Made by a program: the position numbers and the translations under genes. This document shows, in pieces, positions 16,414 to 25,157 of a stretch of DNA of 64,000 bases. Source of the stretch: Paenibacillus sp. 37. Its GTDB lineage: Bacteria; Bacillota; Bacilli; Paenibacillales; Paenibacillaceae. The notes under the pieces were generated by a model that had not been told where the DNA came from, made no database searches, and saw only the letters and a list, made by a program, of their open reading frames with translations. How positions within the stretch are numbered: position 1 is the first letter of the stretch; every line of letters begins with the position of its first letter. The stretch spans positions 2,232,001 through 2,296,000 of the forward strand of contig NZ_CP043761.1 in the NCBI RefSeq assembly GCF_008386395.1, written 5' to 3'.

Positions 16414-17829
16414 ATGTATCCCCCAAGATCAGATCGAAGTGTAGAGAGAAAAAAAAGAAAGCGCACCCGTGATAGAATCATCTGGACAATTAATCTTTTA
16501 TTGATCATGACAATTGGTCTGGTGGGCATTTTTTATGTGATTAACACACGTCAGCAACAGGCAGACCAGCCGGTGAAGCAGCAAATTGTTGATCAGGATC
16601 AGCCTTCCATTGGAGACGATGCCAAAGGCGGGGATCAAGTAAGTTCTCCAGACTCGGAGGAGTCTGATGAGACTCCGGAAGAAGACGCCGAAGCAACGAA
16701 TGAAGAAACAACAGCAGATGCAGGTGAGCCATCTGGCGTAGCGACCCCAGACACTTCAGGCAATACCAATAGTGAGAAATCAGAATCCGGAACGAAAAAA
16801 CCTGCGGCAACTTCGACTCCGTCCGGCACCAAGGGAAATGCAGGTGCGGATAAGGAAACAGGGGCATCGAAACCTACCAATTCAGCGAAGGATGTCACGA
16901 TTAACTTTGTTGGCGATATTCAATTCTCGGGCAAAGTTGCTGAATTGCTGGATAAGAACGGTTATGACTATCCCTTTGTCAAACTCGGCAGATTATTCAA
17001 GGATGATGATCTTACCATCGGCAACTTGGAGACTCCGATAACCCAAGGTGGTACTGGTGCAGCTGACAAAACGTATGTATACAAATCTTCGCCCAAAGCA
17101 TTGGCGGCAATGGCCTCTGCGGGTTTTGATGCTGTCAATTTGGCTAACAATCATATTCTGGATCAGGGTGTAGAGGGTTTGGTAGATACGTTAACCTATC
17201 TCAAGGAATATGGCATAGCTCACACTGGGGCCGGTATGAACAGGGATGAAGCCTATGCACCAGCGTATCTGGAACGCAAAGGCATGAAGATTGCATTGCT
17301 TGGGTTCTCCCGAGTTGTACCGGAAACGAGTTGGAAGGCTGAGGGCAATCGGGCTGGCGTGGCTGAAGCCTATGATTCCACAGGAGCGGTCAAAGCGATC
17401 CAGGAGGCCCGTAAGAAGGCTGATCTGGTAATCGTGGTTGCTCACTGGGGCGAGGAACGTGTAAGTACTCCGAACAGTGACCAGACCCGATTGGCTCATG
17501 AGTTTGTCGATGCCGGCGCAGATCTGGTCATAGGTGGTCATCCTCATGTGTTGCAAGGGTTGGAGTATTATAAGGGGAAATGGATTGCATACAGTACGGG
17601 GAATTTCATTTTCTCCAGATCAACAACCGAAGAGACATGGAAAACGGCGGTATTTCAGGCACGCTGTAGTGCTGATGCAGCTTGCAGCATGAAAGTCATC
17701 CCTTATGAGGCCGGGCTTGGTCAGGCCATTCCAATGATTGATGAGGCAAACAAACTGCTGCTGCAACAGATGGCAAAGCTCTCGCCAGGCATTCGATATG
17801 ATGGAAATGGAGTCGCTTCGCCAAATTAA
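16414..17829 (+). CDS. CapA family protein (membrane-anchored metallophosphatase-like)
   Basis: The 471-residue protein has a basic cytoplasmic start, one membrane helix at about residues 23-44, a ~100-residue low-complexity linker rich in Glu, Ser, Thr, Asp and Gly, and an extracellular CapA domain. Domain motifs are NFVGDIQFSG, GNLETPIT, NLANNHILDQG, HWGEER and GGHPHVLQG. CapA-type proteins take part in poly-gamma-glutamate capsule assembly or export, but no capB, capC or pgs gene is nearby, so the role here is uncertain. ATG 16414 has GAGGAG before it. The upstream ATG at 16384 sits at the expected transcription start after TATAAT (16375-16380). Confidence 0.87.
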   Translation: MYPPRSDRSVERKKRKRTRDRIIWTINLLLIMTIGLVGIFYVINTRQQQADQPVKQQIVDQDQPSIGDDAKGGDQVSSPDSEESDETPEEDAEATNEETTADAGEPSGVATPDTSGNTNSEKSESGTKKPAATSTPSGTKGNAGADKETGASKPTNSAKDVTINFVGDIQFSGKVAELLDKNGYDYPFVKLGRLFKDDDLTIGNLETPITQGGTGAADKTYVYKSSPKALAAMASAGFDAVNLANNHILDQGVEGLVDTLTYLKEYGIAHTGAGMNRDEAYAPAYLERKGMKIALLGFSRVVPETSWKAEGNRAGVAEAYDSTGAVKAIQEARKKADLVIVVAHWGEERVSTPNSDQTRLAHEFVDAGADLVIGGHPHVLQGLEYYKGKWIAYSTGNFIFSRSTTEETWKTAVFQARCSADAACSMKVIPYEAGLGQAIPMIDEANKLLLQQMAKLSPGIRYDGNGVASPN

Positions 17830-17853
17830 TAACCTTTTTGAGGAGGGAATCGA

Positions 17854-18606
17854 ATGAACAACCTTTGTGTAGCGCACCGTGGATTTTCTTCTATTGCACC
17901 AGAGAATACGATGGCTGCGTTTCTAATGGCCATGGAACGGCCTGAAGTTCAGTGGATGGAGCTGGATGTGCAGTTGTCGCGTGATGGTGTGCCAGTAATC
18001 ATTCATGATTTTACAGTGGATCGCACCACGAATGGAAAGGGTCTGGTTCGGGAAACCGATTGGGCAGATCTGCAACGTTTGGATGCCGGAGCATGGAAAA
18101 ACAAGTCTTACAAAGGCGAACGCATTCCGGCGCTAAGTGAATTGTTAGATCGCTCGTGCGGCAGAGTACGTTTGAACATTGAACTGAAAACGCAGGGAGA
18201 CATGTACCCGGGTCTGCCTGCGGCTGTTATACATGAAGTGAGAAAAAGACATATGCAAAATGATGTTGTAATCACCTCATTTGAACCAGCCGCTCTGATC
18301 GAAGTGAAGAAACTTGCACCGGAGATCCAGACGGGGCTGATTATCGATGCACGACCAGGTGATCTGTTAACTGCCCTGCAGCAGATGAATTGTACATTTC
18401 TCTCGATTGGATACACCAATGTAGACAAATCCTTAATGAACGATATGCGGAGTGCAGGCATTCGGGTGATGGCTTGGACAGTAGATGACAAGACCATTAT
18501 GAAGAAACTGGCCGCAGTTGATCCAGAACTCATGTTATGTACGAACCGTCCTGACGTATGGGAGCTGGCATTTCAGGAGACGAGCAGCCGATTCTTCAGA
18601 CCGTAA
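17854..18606 (+). CDS. Glycerophosphodiester phosphodiesterase (GDPD family)
   Basis: A 250-residue TIM-barrel enzyme that hydrolyses glycerophosphodiesters to glycerol-3-phosphate and an alcohol. Motifs are AHRGFSSIAPENT (residues 7-19, catalytic His), ELDVQLSRDGVPVIIHD with the metal-binding Glu/Asp and second His, and NIELKTQ. There is no signal peptide, so it acts in the cytosol on lipid headgroup breakdown products. GAGGAGGGAATCGA precedes the ATG. It follows the CapA gene by 24 bp and is probably cotranscribed with it and the FAH gene. Confidence 0.93.
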   Translation: MNNLCVAHRGFSSIAPENTMAAFLMAMERPEVQWMELDVQLSRDGVPVIIHDFTVDRTTNGKGLVRETDWADLQRLDAGAWKNKSYKGERIPALSELLDRSCGRVRLNIELKTQGDMYPGLPAAVIHEVRKRHMQNDVVITSFEPAALIEVKKLAPEIQTGLIIDARPGDLLTALQQMNCTFLSIGYTNVDKSLMNDMRSAGIRVMAWTVDDKTIMKKLAAVDPELMLCTNRPDVWELAFQETSSRFFRP

Positions 18607-18652
18607 TTACCCTAAATGCACTATTGAATCCAATAAAGGTGGTAATATACCC

Positions 18653-19285
18653 ATGTTGACTAACATTCGCAACGTATACTGTGTAGGACGCAATTATAAA
18701 CTTCATGCGGAAGAATTGGGCAACGCGGTTCCGGATGAACCAATGATCTTTATGAAACCTTCTCATGCAGTCGTGCCCCTGAGTGGTGAAACGCTTGAAT
18801 TGCCTGCTACCAAGGGTGAAGTTCACTATGAAGCTGAGCTTGTCGTGCAGATCGGCCGGGGTTATGAGCCAGGTATGGCGGTAGATGAGCTGGTGGATGC
18901 GTATGCGTTTGGTATTGATTTTACGTTACGTGACGTACAGTCCGTGATTAAGAAAAAGGGCCACCCTTGGACAGCGGCCAAAGGATTCAAAAATTCGGCT
19001 CCGGTTACTGCATTTCAGGCGTTCCCGGGGGCGGCAGCTTTACTTGAGAAAGACTTTACATTGACCAAAAATGGTGAGGAAGTCCAGCGTGGTAACATTC
19101 GTAACATGATCTTCAGTTTACAAGATATTGTGGATTATGTAGGTCACCATTACGGCCTGGGGCCGGGCGATGTCATTTTTACAGGAACACCGGAAGGTGT
19201 TGGACCAACTCAAGCAGGAGATGTGCTCGAACTGGCATGGGACGGCGAATCCTTGGGTACATGCACGATTGGGGCAGCGCAGTAA
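18653..19285 (+). CDS. Fumarylacetoacetate hydrolase family protein
   Basis: The 210-residue protein fits the short FAH-fold enzymes (YcgM/FAHD1-like) that act as acylpyruvate hydrolases or oxaloacetate decarboxylases. Metal ligands are the Glu residues in VHYEAELVVQIG and the Asp in FGIDFTLRDVQ. KGHPWTAAKGF and FTGTPEGVGP are family signatures. The start is ATG 18653, seven bases after GGTGGT. Upstream in-frame codons lie inside the GDPD gene. The physiological substrate is not evident. A terminator at 19327-19352 closes the capA-GDPD-FAH unit. Confidence 0.9.
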   Translation: MLTNIRNVYCVGRNYKLHAEELGNAVPDEPMIFMKPSHAVVPLSGETLELPATKGEVHYEAELVVQIGRGYEPGMAVDELVDAYAFGIDFTLRDVQSVIKKKGHPWTAAKGFKNSAPVTAFQAFPGAAALLEKDFTLTKNGEEVQRGNIRNMIFSLQDIVDYVGHHYGLGPGDVIFTGTPEGVGPTQAGDVLELAWDGESLGTCTIGAAQ

Positions 19286-19326
19286 GGATTACACATCATA
19301 CCTGCTTGAGAAGAATAGGGTACAAG

Positions 19327-19352
19327 AAAGGGGCGTGCATACGCTCCTTTTT
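19327..19352 (+). terminator. Terminator after the FAH-family gene
   Basis: AAAGGGGCG (19327-19335) pairs with CGCTCCTTT, with a T-run at 19348-19352. Confidence 0.7.
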
Positions 19353-19408
19353 GCTGTGTTATCGCGGATATATGGTCTATACCTTCATCGTACGGATACG
19401 CTACTAAG

Positions 19409-19816
19409 TTACGCCAAGCTGTATGTTGTATTTGCGCTCTGTGTGACCAACTCTTCCAGTTCGGTTTGTTGTGCAGCATGTTGCTCCGAGCTGATACTTC
19501 CATTTGCGAGTCGCTCATCCAACTGCTCCCTGAGCTGCCTTACTTGTATAGCAATGACCTCATCCAAATTCCCGTTGTTTTCTTCCGTAATCGTCCTCAG
19601 TGATTTGCCGTTATACAGCTCCTGATACAGATGCTCTTCTGAAGGCTGATTCAGAGCGCTGAGTAGCTCGTCACTGCTTCCCTCATGAGTATCCAGGTCA
19701 ACGATGGACCATTTAGCAGTAGGTATGGGGGAGATGGCGGATTGGCCCCATGCTGTTCCAGCGAAGGACATGGTGACAATCATTGTGCCTATAATAATGA
19801 CTCTTTTCATGTTCAT
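19409..19816 (-). CDS. Small secreted protein of unknown function
   Basis: The 135-residue product starts MNMKRVIIIG and has a signal peptide with a probable cleavage after AWG or near residue 25. The mature ~110 residues are acidic, contain no cysteine and are predicted helical toward the end (IQVRQLREQLDERL). No family was recognised. GAGGATTATCCAT before ATG 19816 favours this start over the ATG five codons earlier. It is convergent with the FAH gene. Confidence 0.6.
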   Translation of the reverse strand: MNMKRVIIIGTMIVTMSFAGTAWGQSAISPIPTAKWSIVDLDTHEGSSDELLSALNQPSEEHLYQELYNGKSLRTITEENNGNLDEVIAIQVRQLREQLDERLANGSISSEQHAAQQTELEELVTQSANTTYSLA

Positions 19817-19999
19817 ATGGATAATCCTCATTTCTGTAGTTGAGTACGAACTGAATCGTAGCTTGTCGTTGATGTAGTTGTAGATGTTTCGATCTGAGAA
19901 TAGTGTAAACGGGAAACCTGAAGTGAAACTTAAAACAGGATAAGTAATTTAGCCCGACAGAGAACGACCGTAAAAGAAGATCACTAATATAATTCGCAC

Positions 20000-20160
20000 T
20001 TGACAGGTTGGGTTAGTTGGTTATATGATGATCTCAATTATTTTAATACTTATTAAATGAACAGTGAACTAATTTGAATTGAAAAATAAATCGAGCTGAT
20101 TGGACCACCAAAGGCTCCCGGGACTACTCCACTATGGAATGTCCGCGGGGGCCTTTTTTT
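20000..20160 (+). promoter_or_regulatory. Promoter, operator palindrome and leader terminator upstream of the MarR gene
   Basis: TTGACA (20000-20005), an 18-base spacer and TATGAT (20024-20029) predict RNA from about 20036. A perfect palindrome, TTTAATA-CT-TATTAAA (20042-20057), lies at about +7 to +22. An intrinsic terminator at 20109-20160 (AAAGGCTCCCGGGAC pairing with GTCCGCGGGGGCCTTT plus T-run) follows, before the MarR ribosome binding site. This could be an attenuated leader or a ~120-base small RNA. The rest of the 19817-20200 gap holds no ORF. Confidence 0.6.
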
Positions 20161-20200
20161 GTTCGCTGTTGAAGTTTCAAACGATCAAGGAGGTTATGGA

Positions 20201-20758
20201 ATGAGTGATAGGGACTGGGAAGCGTTGGAGCGGACGGATTGGTTATTTCGCAAAATGGTCAGACGATTCGTCAAGGAGCGGGATCGCATCTCTGTAGAAG
20301 GCATCAGCCTGCCGGGTATGCTTATCCTGCACAAGATCATTCGTGAGGGAGAACAGCGGCTTGGAGATCTGGCAGAACAGTTGGACTTCACATCGGGTGC
20401 CATTACAGCTCTGACCGATAAGTTGGAGAAAAAGGGACTCACCATCCGCAGACGAAAGGAAGACGACCGCCGGACGGTTTTGCTGGACATCACATCCAGC
20501 GGGCGGGAGATGTATGCGAGAAACAGCAATATCGGTGCCCGATGTATCACGCTTCTGTTTGAGGGGTTTACGAGTGAGGAACTGGAGCAGCAAAGTCGAT
20601 TCTACGAGCGGGTAGTAGCGAATCTGGAGGGATTCTCGGACACGGTGCTGGAATTGGCGGAGAACAACGGGATACAAGAACATGATCGGTCCTCCACAAT
20701 TAACCTTGAGCAGAAGCAGCGGGACAATACCGGGAAGAGTAACTATCTCAGTTATTGA
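20201..20758 (+). CDS. MarR family transcriptional regulator
   Basis: A 185-residue winged-helix repressor or activator. The recognition region is LGDLAEQLDFTSGAITALTDKLEKKGL (about residues 56-82) and the wing is RRRKEDDRRTVLLDIT, carrying the family Asp-x-Arg. The ~40-residue C-terminal tail after the dimerisation helices is charged and longer than usual. The ATG at 20201 has AAGGAGG before it; the ORF's earlier start has none. It leads the sulfotransferase-SsuABC operon and probably regulates it, with the 20042-20057 palindrome a candidate operator. The inducer is unknown but may be a sulfate ester or sulfonate. Confidence 0.88.
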   Translation: MSDRDWEALERTDWLFRKMVRRFVKERDRISVEGISLPGMLILHKIIREGEQRLGDLAEQLDFTSGAITALTDKLEKKGLTIRRRKEDDRRTVLLDITSSGREMYARNSNIGARCITLLFEGFTSEELEQQSRFYERVVANLEGFSDTVLELAENNGIQEHDRSSTINLEQKQRDNTGKSNYLSY

Positions 20759-20817
20759 GGTTGGGTCACAGTAACGACATTTGATATACCACAAACATTC
20801 TAGGGGAGAGATGGTCA

Positions 20818-22266
20818 ATGGGACACTCAACAATATATCCAACTGGAGCGACGTTATACAATCCGGACAAAGCTTGGGGCGGTTATACCGTTTATCAGGC
20901 AGGTGAGGAAGGCGTAGTGTTGATCGATATGAATGGCAAGGAGGTTCACCTGTGGAAAGGATTATTAGGTTTTCCGGCCAAAATATTACCTGGCGGCTAC
21001 GTGCTGGGCAGTACAGGTCGGAGAGATCCGAAGTTCGGTATTCAGGATAATGTCGATCTGGTTCAGGTGGATTGGGACGGCAACATTGTATGGAAATACA
21101 ATAGCTACGAACACATCGAAGATCCGGGGTATGAGCCACTATGGTATGCCCGCCAGCATCATGATTATCAGCGTGAGGGTAATCCGGTAGGTTATTATGC
21201 ACCTGGGCTTGCACCGAAGACGAAGAGTGGTAAAACACTTATCCTGGCTCACAAAAATGTGAGTAACCCGCAAATTTCAGATAAGCCATTGCTTGATGAC
21301 GCCATTATTGAAGTGGATTGGGAGGGGAAGGTACTTTGGGAATGGCTGCCTAACGAGCACTTTGAAGAATTAGGTTTTGATGAAGCGGCTCGAAATGTTC
21401 TGTTCCGTGATCCGAATACACGTTCTTTCGGTCATTTGGGTGGTGGTGTGGGTGACTGGTTACATATTAATTCTGCTTCTTATGTTGGACCCAACCGCTT
21501 CTATGAAGACGGAGACGAACGGTTCCACCCCGACAATATTATCTGGGATGCAAGAGAGGCCAATATAATCGCTATTACAGACAGGCAGAGCGGAAAAATC
21601 GTATGGAGACTGGGCCCCGACTATACTTCAACTGAAGCGAAGCACATTGGCACAATTATCGGGCAGCATCATGCACATATCATTCCTCAGGGCCTTCCTG
21701 GAGAAGGGAACTTGCTTGTATTCGACAATGGCGGCTGGGCAGGTTACGGCCTTCCGAATCCGGCTTCCCCATTTGGATTAAAACATGCGATTCGGGATCA
21801 CTCTCGTGTGCTGGAGATTAACCCGGTCACTCTGGAGATTGTCTGGCAGTATACCTCGGCAGAAGCAGGTTTCTCGGTTCCGACGGATTCTTATAAATTT
21901 TATAGCCCATACATCAGTTCCGCCCAGCGTTTACCTAACGGCAACACCTTGATAACCGAAGGTTCCAATGGCAGATTGTTCGAAGTGACAGCGGAGCATG
22001 AGCTGGTCTGGGAGTATGTCTCCCCGTACACGGATGGGCGGAATACCAATATGGTCTATCGCTCGTATCGAGTTCCTTATCAGTGGGTTCCACAGTTGGA
22101 GAAACCGCAGGAAGTTGCCATCGAAGCCATTGATGTCTCCACCTACAGGGTACCGGGAGCAGCACCCAAAGGTTCTGCATCCATCGTGAGCGTAGAGACA
22201 ACTCTTCCATTTGTGGAGGGTGCAGCCTGTGTGGCAACGTCGGATGAAGGCAAGTCGGGTGGTTAA
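20818..22266 (+). CDS. Arylsulfotransferase-like (ASST family) protein
   Basis: The 482-residue protein resembles aryl-sulfate sulfotransferases, six-bladed beta-propellers that move sulfate between phenolic esters. Repeated blade motifs are visible (VVLIDMNGKEVHLWKG, VDWDGNIVWKY, VDWEGKVLWEWLP, VWRLGPDY, LVWEYVSPY). Candidate catalytic histidines lie in GDWLHINSASY and GQHHAHIIPQG, followed by FDNGG. Classical AssT is periplasmic and has a signal peptide; none is present here, so the enzyme appears cytosolic. Placement directly before an SsuABC-type importer suggests it processes sulfate esters taken up by that system. Activity is inferred from family only. Confidence 0.82.
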   Translation: MGHSTIYPTGATLYNPDKAWGGYTVYQAGEEGVVLIDMNGKEVHLWKGLLGFPAKILPGGYVLGSTGRRDPKFGIQDNVDLVQVDWDGNIVWKYNSYEHIEDPGYEPLWYARQHHDYQREGNPVGYYAPGLAPKTKSGKTLILAHKNVSNPQISDKPLLDDAIIEVDWEGKVLWEWLPNEHFEELGFDEAARNVLFRDPNTRSFGHLGGGVGDWLHINSASYVGPNRFYEDGDERFHPDNIIWDAREANIIAITDRQSGKIVWRLGPDYTSTEAKHIGTIIGQHHAHIIPQGLPGEGNLLVFDNGGWAGYGLPNPASPFGLKHAIRDHSRVLEINPVTLEIVWQYTSAEAGFSVPTDSYKFYSPYISSAQRLPNGNTLITEGSNGRLFEVTAEHELVWEYVSPYTDGRNTNMVYRSYRVPYQWVPQLEKPQEVAIEAIDVSTYRVPGAAPKGSASIVSVETTLPFVEGAACVATSDEGKSGG

Positions 22267-22305
22267 GCGTCAAGAATCATGACTAGATCGAATGGGGTGT
22301 ATATT

Positions 22306-23334
22306 GTGAGAGTACCATCCATAATTACCGGCGTATTGATATTATTCCTGGCTACGGCACTCATATTATCCGGATGCAGTTCAAACGCAGCAGGATCTGG
22401 AGCAAAAGACGCTACCGGCAAGAATACCGATAATGTAAAAATTCGAATTGCAGATACAAGTACGAACCCAACGTTCAGGGTAGCCATTGCAAAAGGTTTT
22501 TTTGAAAACCGGGGCATAGATGCAGAGAGTATTACGTTTGGCTCACCGGCTGAAGGTGTAAATGCACTATTTATCAAACAGGTTGATATTGCGTACGGGG
22601 CGGACTTCCCTGTATTGAATGCTCTGGCTAAAGGGGAATATTCAGTCATCGCTTCTGCAGGCCAGACTACGGATGAAGCGGCAGCCGCCTGGAAGCTGTA
22701 TGCAAGGGATGATATTCAGAGTGGAGCAGATTTGAAAGGCAAGAAAGTGAGTTTCATTCGAGGCACATTTATTCCATATCTATGGGATGAATATTTGAAA
22801 GATCAGGGGGTGGCGCTGAGTGATGTGACGCAAATTGGTCAGGGGGCTTTTGATGAAGCCTACATCGCACTGAAACAGGGAGACCTTGATGCCGCTTGGG
22901 TCATAGGTTCCGCGTTAACCGATAAATTCGATGCACTCGAAGGAGTACATCAGCTGACGGATATGTCTCAGACGCCTATACGCCTTGGTATGGGACTGGT
23001 ATCAAGTAATGAATTCATCCAGGCAAACCCTGAAAAGATAAGTGACTTCCTTGCTGCGCTGGATGAAGCATCCACGTATGCCCAAGCGCATCCTGAAGAG
23101 GTTGCCGATCTGATGTATCAAGAGACCAAACAGCCTAAAGATGCCACGTTGAAAGATCTTCCGATCAATCCATGGGAAGTTGGATTTACGCAGGCTGCTT
23201 ATGATAGTTTGGCGGGTCAGAAGCAATATATGGTGGACATTGGAATCATCGAACAGGATTTTGATCTCGACACCAAACTCAATCTGACTTCTCTCCAGCA
23301 GGCGTTTCCGAAAAAAGTGACATATAGTAAATAA
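22306..23334 (+). CDS. ABC transporter substrate-binding lipoprotein, SsuA/TauA/NMT1-like
   Basis: A 342-residue extracellular binding protein. The signal peptide ends in LILSGC with lipid-anchored Cys24, then a short linker rich in Ser, Gly and Asn. The mature part has the NMT1/SsuA-like periplasmic-binding fold (IRIADTSTNPTFRVAIAKGFFENRGI, QVDIAYGADFPVLNALAKGEY). The family binds sulfonates, taurine, nitrate or thiamine precursors; operon context favours an organosulfur ligand. GTG 22306 has GGGGTG six bases upstream and is preferred. ATG 22279, nine codons earlier, has no ribosome binding site. Confidence 0.88.
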   Translation: MRVPSIITGVLILFLATALILSGCSSNAAGSGAKDATGKNTDNVKIRIADTSTNPTFRVAIAKGFFENRGIDAESITFGSPAEGVNALFIKQVDIAYGADFPVLNALAKGEYSVIASAGQTTDEAAAAWKLYARDDIQSGADLKGKKVSFIRGTFIPYLWDEYLKDQGVALSDVTQIGQGAFDEAYIALKQGDLDAAWVIGSALTDKFDALEGVHQLTDMSQTPIRLGMGLVSSNEFIQANPEKISDFLAALDEASTYAQAHPEEVADLMYQETKQPKDATLKDLPINPWEVGFTQAAYDSLAGQKQYMVDIGIIEQDFDLDTKLNLTSLQQAFPKKVTYSK

Positions 23335-23361
23335 TTCTTATTGAAATGGGAGGTGTCCGTT

Positions 23362-24138
23362 ATGTCCTTACCTGCAACTCAGCATACCATTCATATTGAA
23401 CAGCTTCGGAAAACGTATCATGCCCCGACCAATGGGGATGTACATTATATCATTAAGGATGTCGATCTGGTTATCAAGGGAGGGGAGTTCTTTGTCCTGC
23501 TTGGTCCCAGTGGGTGCGGGAAGTCAACGCTGCTGAATATGATCGCGGGTTTCATCTCCAAGTCAGGTGGACAGCTCAAGGTGGACAACAAGGAGATCGA
23601 CAGACCGGGCAGGGATCGGGCAATGGTATTCCAGCAGGCGGATTCTTCTCTCTTTCCATGGCTAACTGTGAGGGAAAATGTTGAATTCGGACTTCGAATG
23701 TCCAAGGTCCCTAAGACACAACGACGTGAGATCTCTGATCGATACATCCAGCTTGTGGGACTGAGTGCTCATGAGGGGAAATTTCCGAAAGAGCTCTCGG
23801 GTGGCATGAAGCAGCGGGTTCAATTGGCTCGGGTACTTGCGAATGACTCGGCGATCTTGCTGATGGATGAGCCATTCGGTGCGCTGGACGCGATGACACG
23901 GCGGACGATGCAGAAGGAACTGGTGAATATTTGGAAAGAAACTCATAAGACCGTTATCTTTGTCACCCACGATATTCAGGAGGCGTTATTGCTTGGTGAG
24001 CGCATAGGCATTATGTCCGTAGGTCCGTCTTCGAATATAACGGATATTTACCACAATACGTTACCTTACCCGAGGAACATCGCCTCGTCTGAGTTCAACA
24101 CCCTGTATGACCGAATTCAAGGCCACTTTGAAGAATAA
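23362..24138 (+). CDS. ABC transporter ATPase, SsuB/TauB-like
   Basis: A 258-residue nucleotide-binding subunit. It contains Walker A GPSGCGKST (about residues 49-57), the Q-loop near FQQADSSLFPW, the signature LSGGMKQRVQLARVL, Walker B ILLMDEPFGALD and the H-loop FVTHDIQEAL. FPW after the Q-loop and EPFGALD are typical of the nitrate/sulfonate/taurine importer ATPases. ATG 23362 is preceded by GGGAGGTG, which fixes the start. It energises uptake through the adjacent permease. Confidence 0.94.
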   Translation: MSLPATQHTIHIEQLRKTYHAPTNGDVHYIIKDVDLVIKGGEFFVLLGPSGCGKSTLLNMIAGFISKSGGQLKVDNKEIDRPGRDRAMVFQQADSSLFPWLTVRENVEFGLRMSKVPKTQRREISDRYIQLVGLSAHEGKFPKELSGGMKQRVQLARVLANDSAILLMDEPFGALDAMTRRTMQKELVNIWKETHKTVIFVTHDIQEALLLGERIGIMSVGPSSNITDIYHNTLPYPRNIASSEFNTLYDRIQGHFEE

Positions 24139-24155
24139 CTGAGGTGATATGTAAG

Positions 24156-24929
24156 ATGAAATGGTTGGAGAAAAAATGGGTGTCTATCCCGCTTCTATGG
24201 GTAACGGTCATCTTAATTTGGCAACTTGGCGCCCTAATCTATGGGCCTGACGTAATCCCTGGTCCGTGGCACACGATCCTGGGAGCACGAGAACTGATAG
24301 CTGACGGTACGCTGATGGAGTATATCGGAATCAGCTTCACTCGTGTACTGGCGGGCTGGGTACTCGGAAGCATCATTGCTATTCCGGTAGGGCTGATTAT
24401 TGGCAAGGTGCATATCATCCGGCTGTTCGCCGAGCCATTCCTTAACTTTATACGTTTTATCCCGCCGATCGCCTTTATTACCTTATTCCTGGTGTGGTTT
24501 GGTATTGGAGAGCAATCCAAGATCGCACTCATTATGTACGCAACCTTCTTCATAGTTGTGTTGAATACACTGACAGGTGTGCTCTCCGTCGAAGAGGACA
24601 AAATCCGGTCGGCCCGCAGTATGGGAGCCAATGAACGGCAGATTCTGCTGCATGTGATTGTTCCGGCGACAACCCCGTATATCTTCACGGGTGTGCGACT
24701 GGCGATGGGAACTTCGTATATGGCCATCATCGGTGCTGAGATGATTGCCTCGAATGAGGGAGTGGGTTACTTAATCTGGAATTCCAGACTCTTTTTCCGA
24801 ACAGATTGGATCTTTGTCGGACTGATTTCCCTGGGTTTTATGGGATTCCTGACGGATCGATTGTTCAACTGGTTTGGTCGCAGAGTACTCTACCGATATG
24901 GGGTCATTGGCGGAGCGAAGAGGGTCTAA
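24156..24929 (+). CDS. ABC transporter permease, SsuC/TauC-like
   Basis: A 257-residue inner-membrane subunit with about six helices. The EAA loop that docks the ATPase is visible as EEDKIRSARSMGANERQILLHVIVPATTP (about residues 148-176). Together with the lipoprotein and ATPase it forms a complete type I importer. GAGGTGAT before ATG 24156 sets the start. It is the last gene of the MarR-ASST-SsuABC unit, which ends at a strong terminator. Confidence 0.93.
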   Translation: MKWLEKKWVSIPLLWVTVILIWQLGALIYGPDVIPGPWHTILGARELIADGTLMEYIGISFTRVLAGWVLGSIIAIPVGLIIGKVHIIRLFAEPFLNFIRFIPPIAFITLFLVWFGIGEQSKIALIMYATFFIVVLNTLTGVLSVEEDKIRSARSMGANERQILLHVIVPATTPYIFTGVRLAMGTSYMAIIGAEMIASNEGVGYLIWNSRLFFRTDWIFVGLISLGFMGFLTDRLFNWFGRRVLYRYGVIGGAKRV

Positions 24930-25003
24930 ATTAGGACATAGGAACATTGAATTCCAGACGTTACTTGAAGAGGGGAGTTATCCTGTTTTAACGTTTGATC
25001 AAT

Positions 25004-25046
25004 AACCTGTTTTGGTACTTCTACACGAGGCCAAAACAGGTTTTTT
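25004..25046 (+). terminator. Terminator of the sulfotransferase-transporter operon
   Basis: AACCTGTTTTGG (25004-25015) pairs perfectly with CCAAAACAGGTT (25031-25042), followed by a T-run. Confidence 0.85.
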
Positions 25047-25157
25047 GTGTGCTGTCGTAAGGAGTTTCGGCATTGGGATCAAACCGTGGTATAATTGAAT
25101 TTCAAAAATACAATAAACGTCATGCGGGCTGTACATACGCTGCATGCAGGAGACATT

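Noticed and set aside
16414..17829. Poly-gamma-glutamate capsule operon
   Set aside because: Only a CapA-like protein is present; no ligase (CapB/PgsB) or CapC homologue lies nearby.
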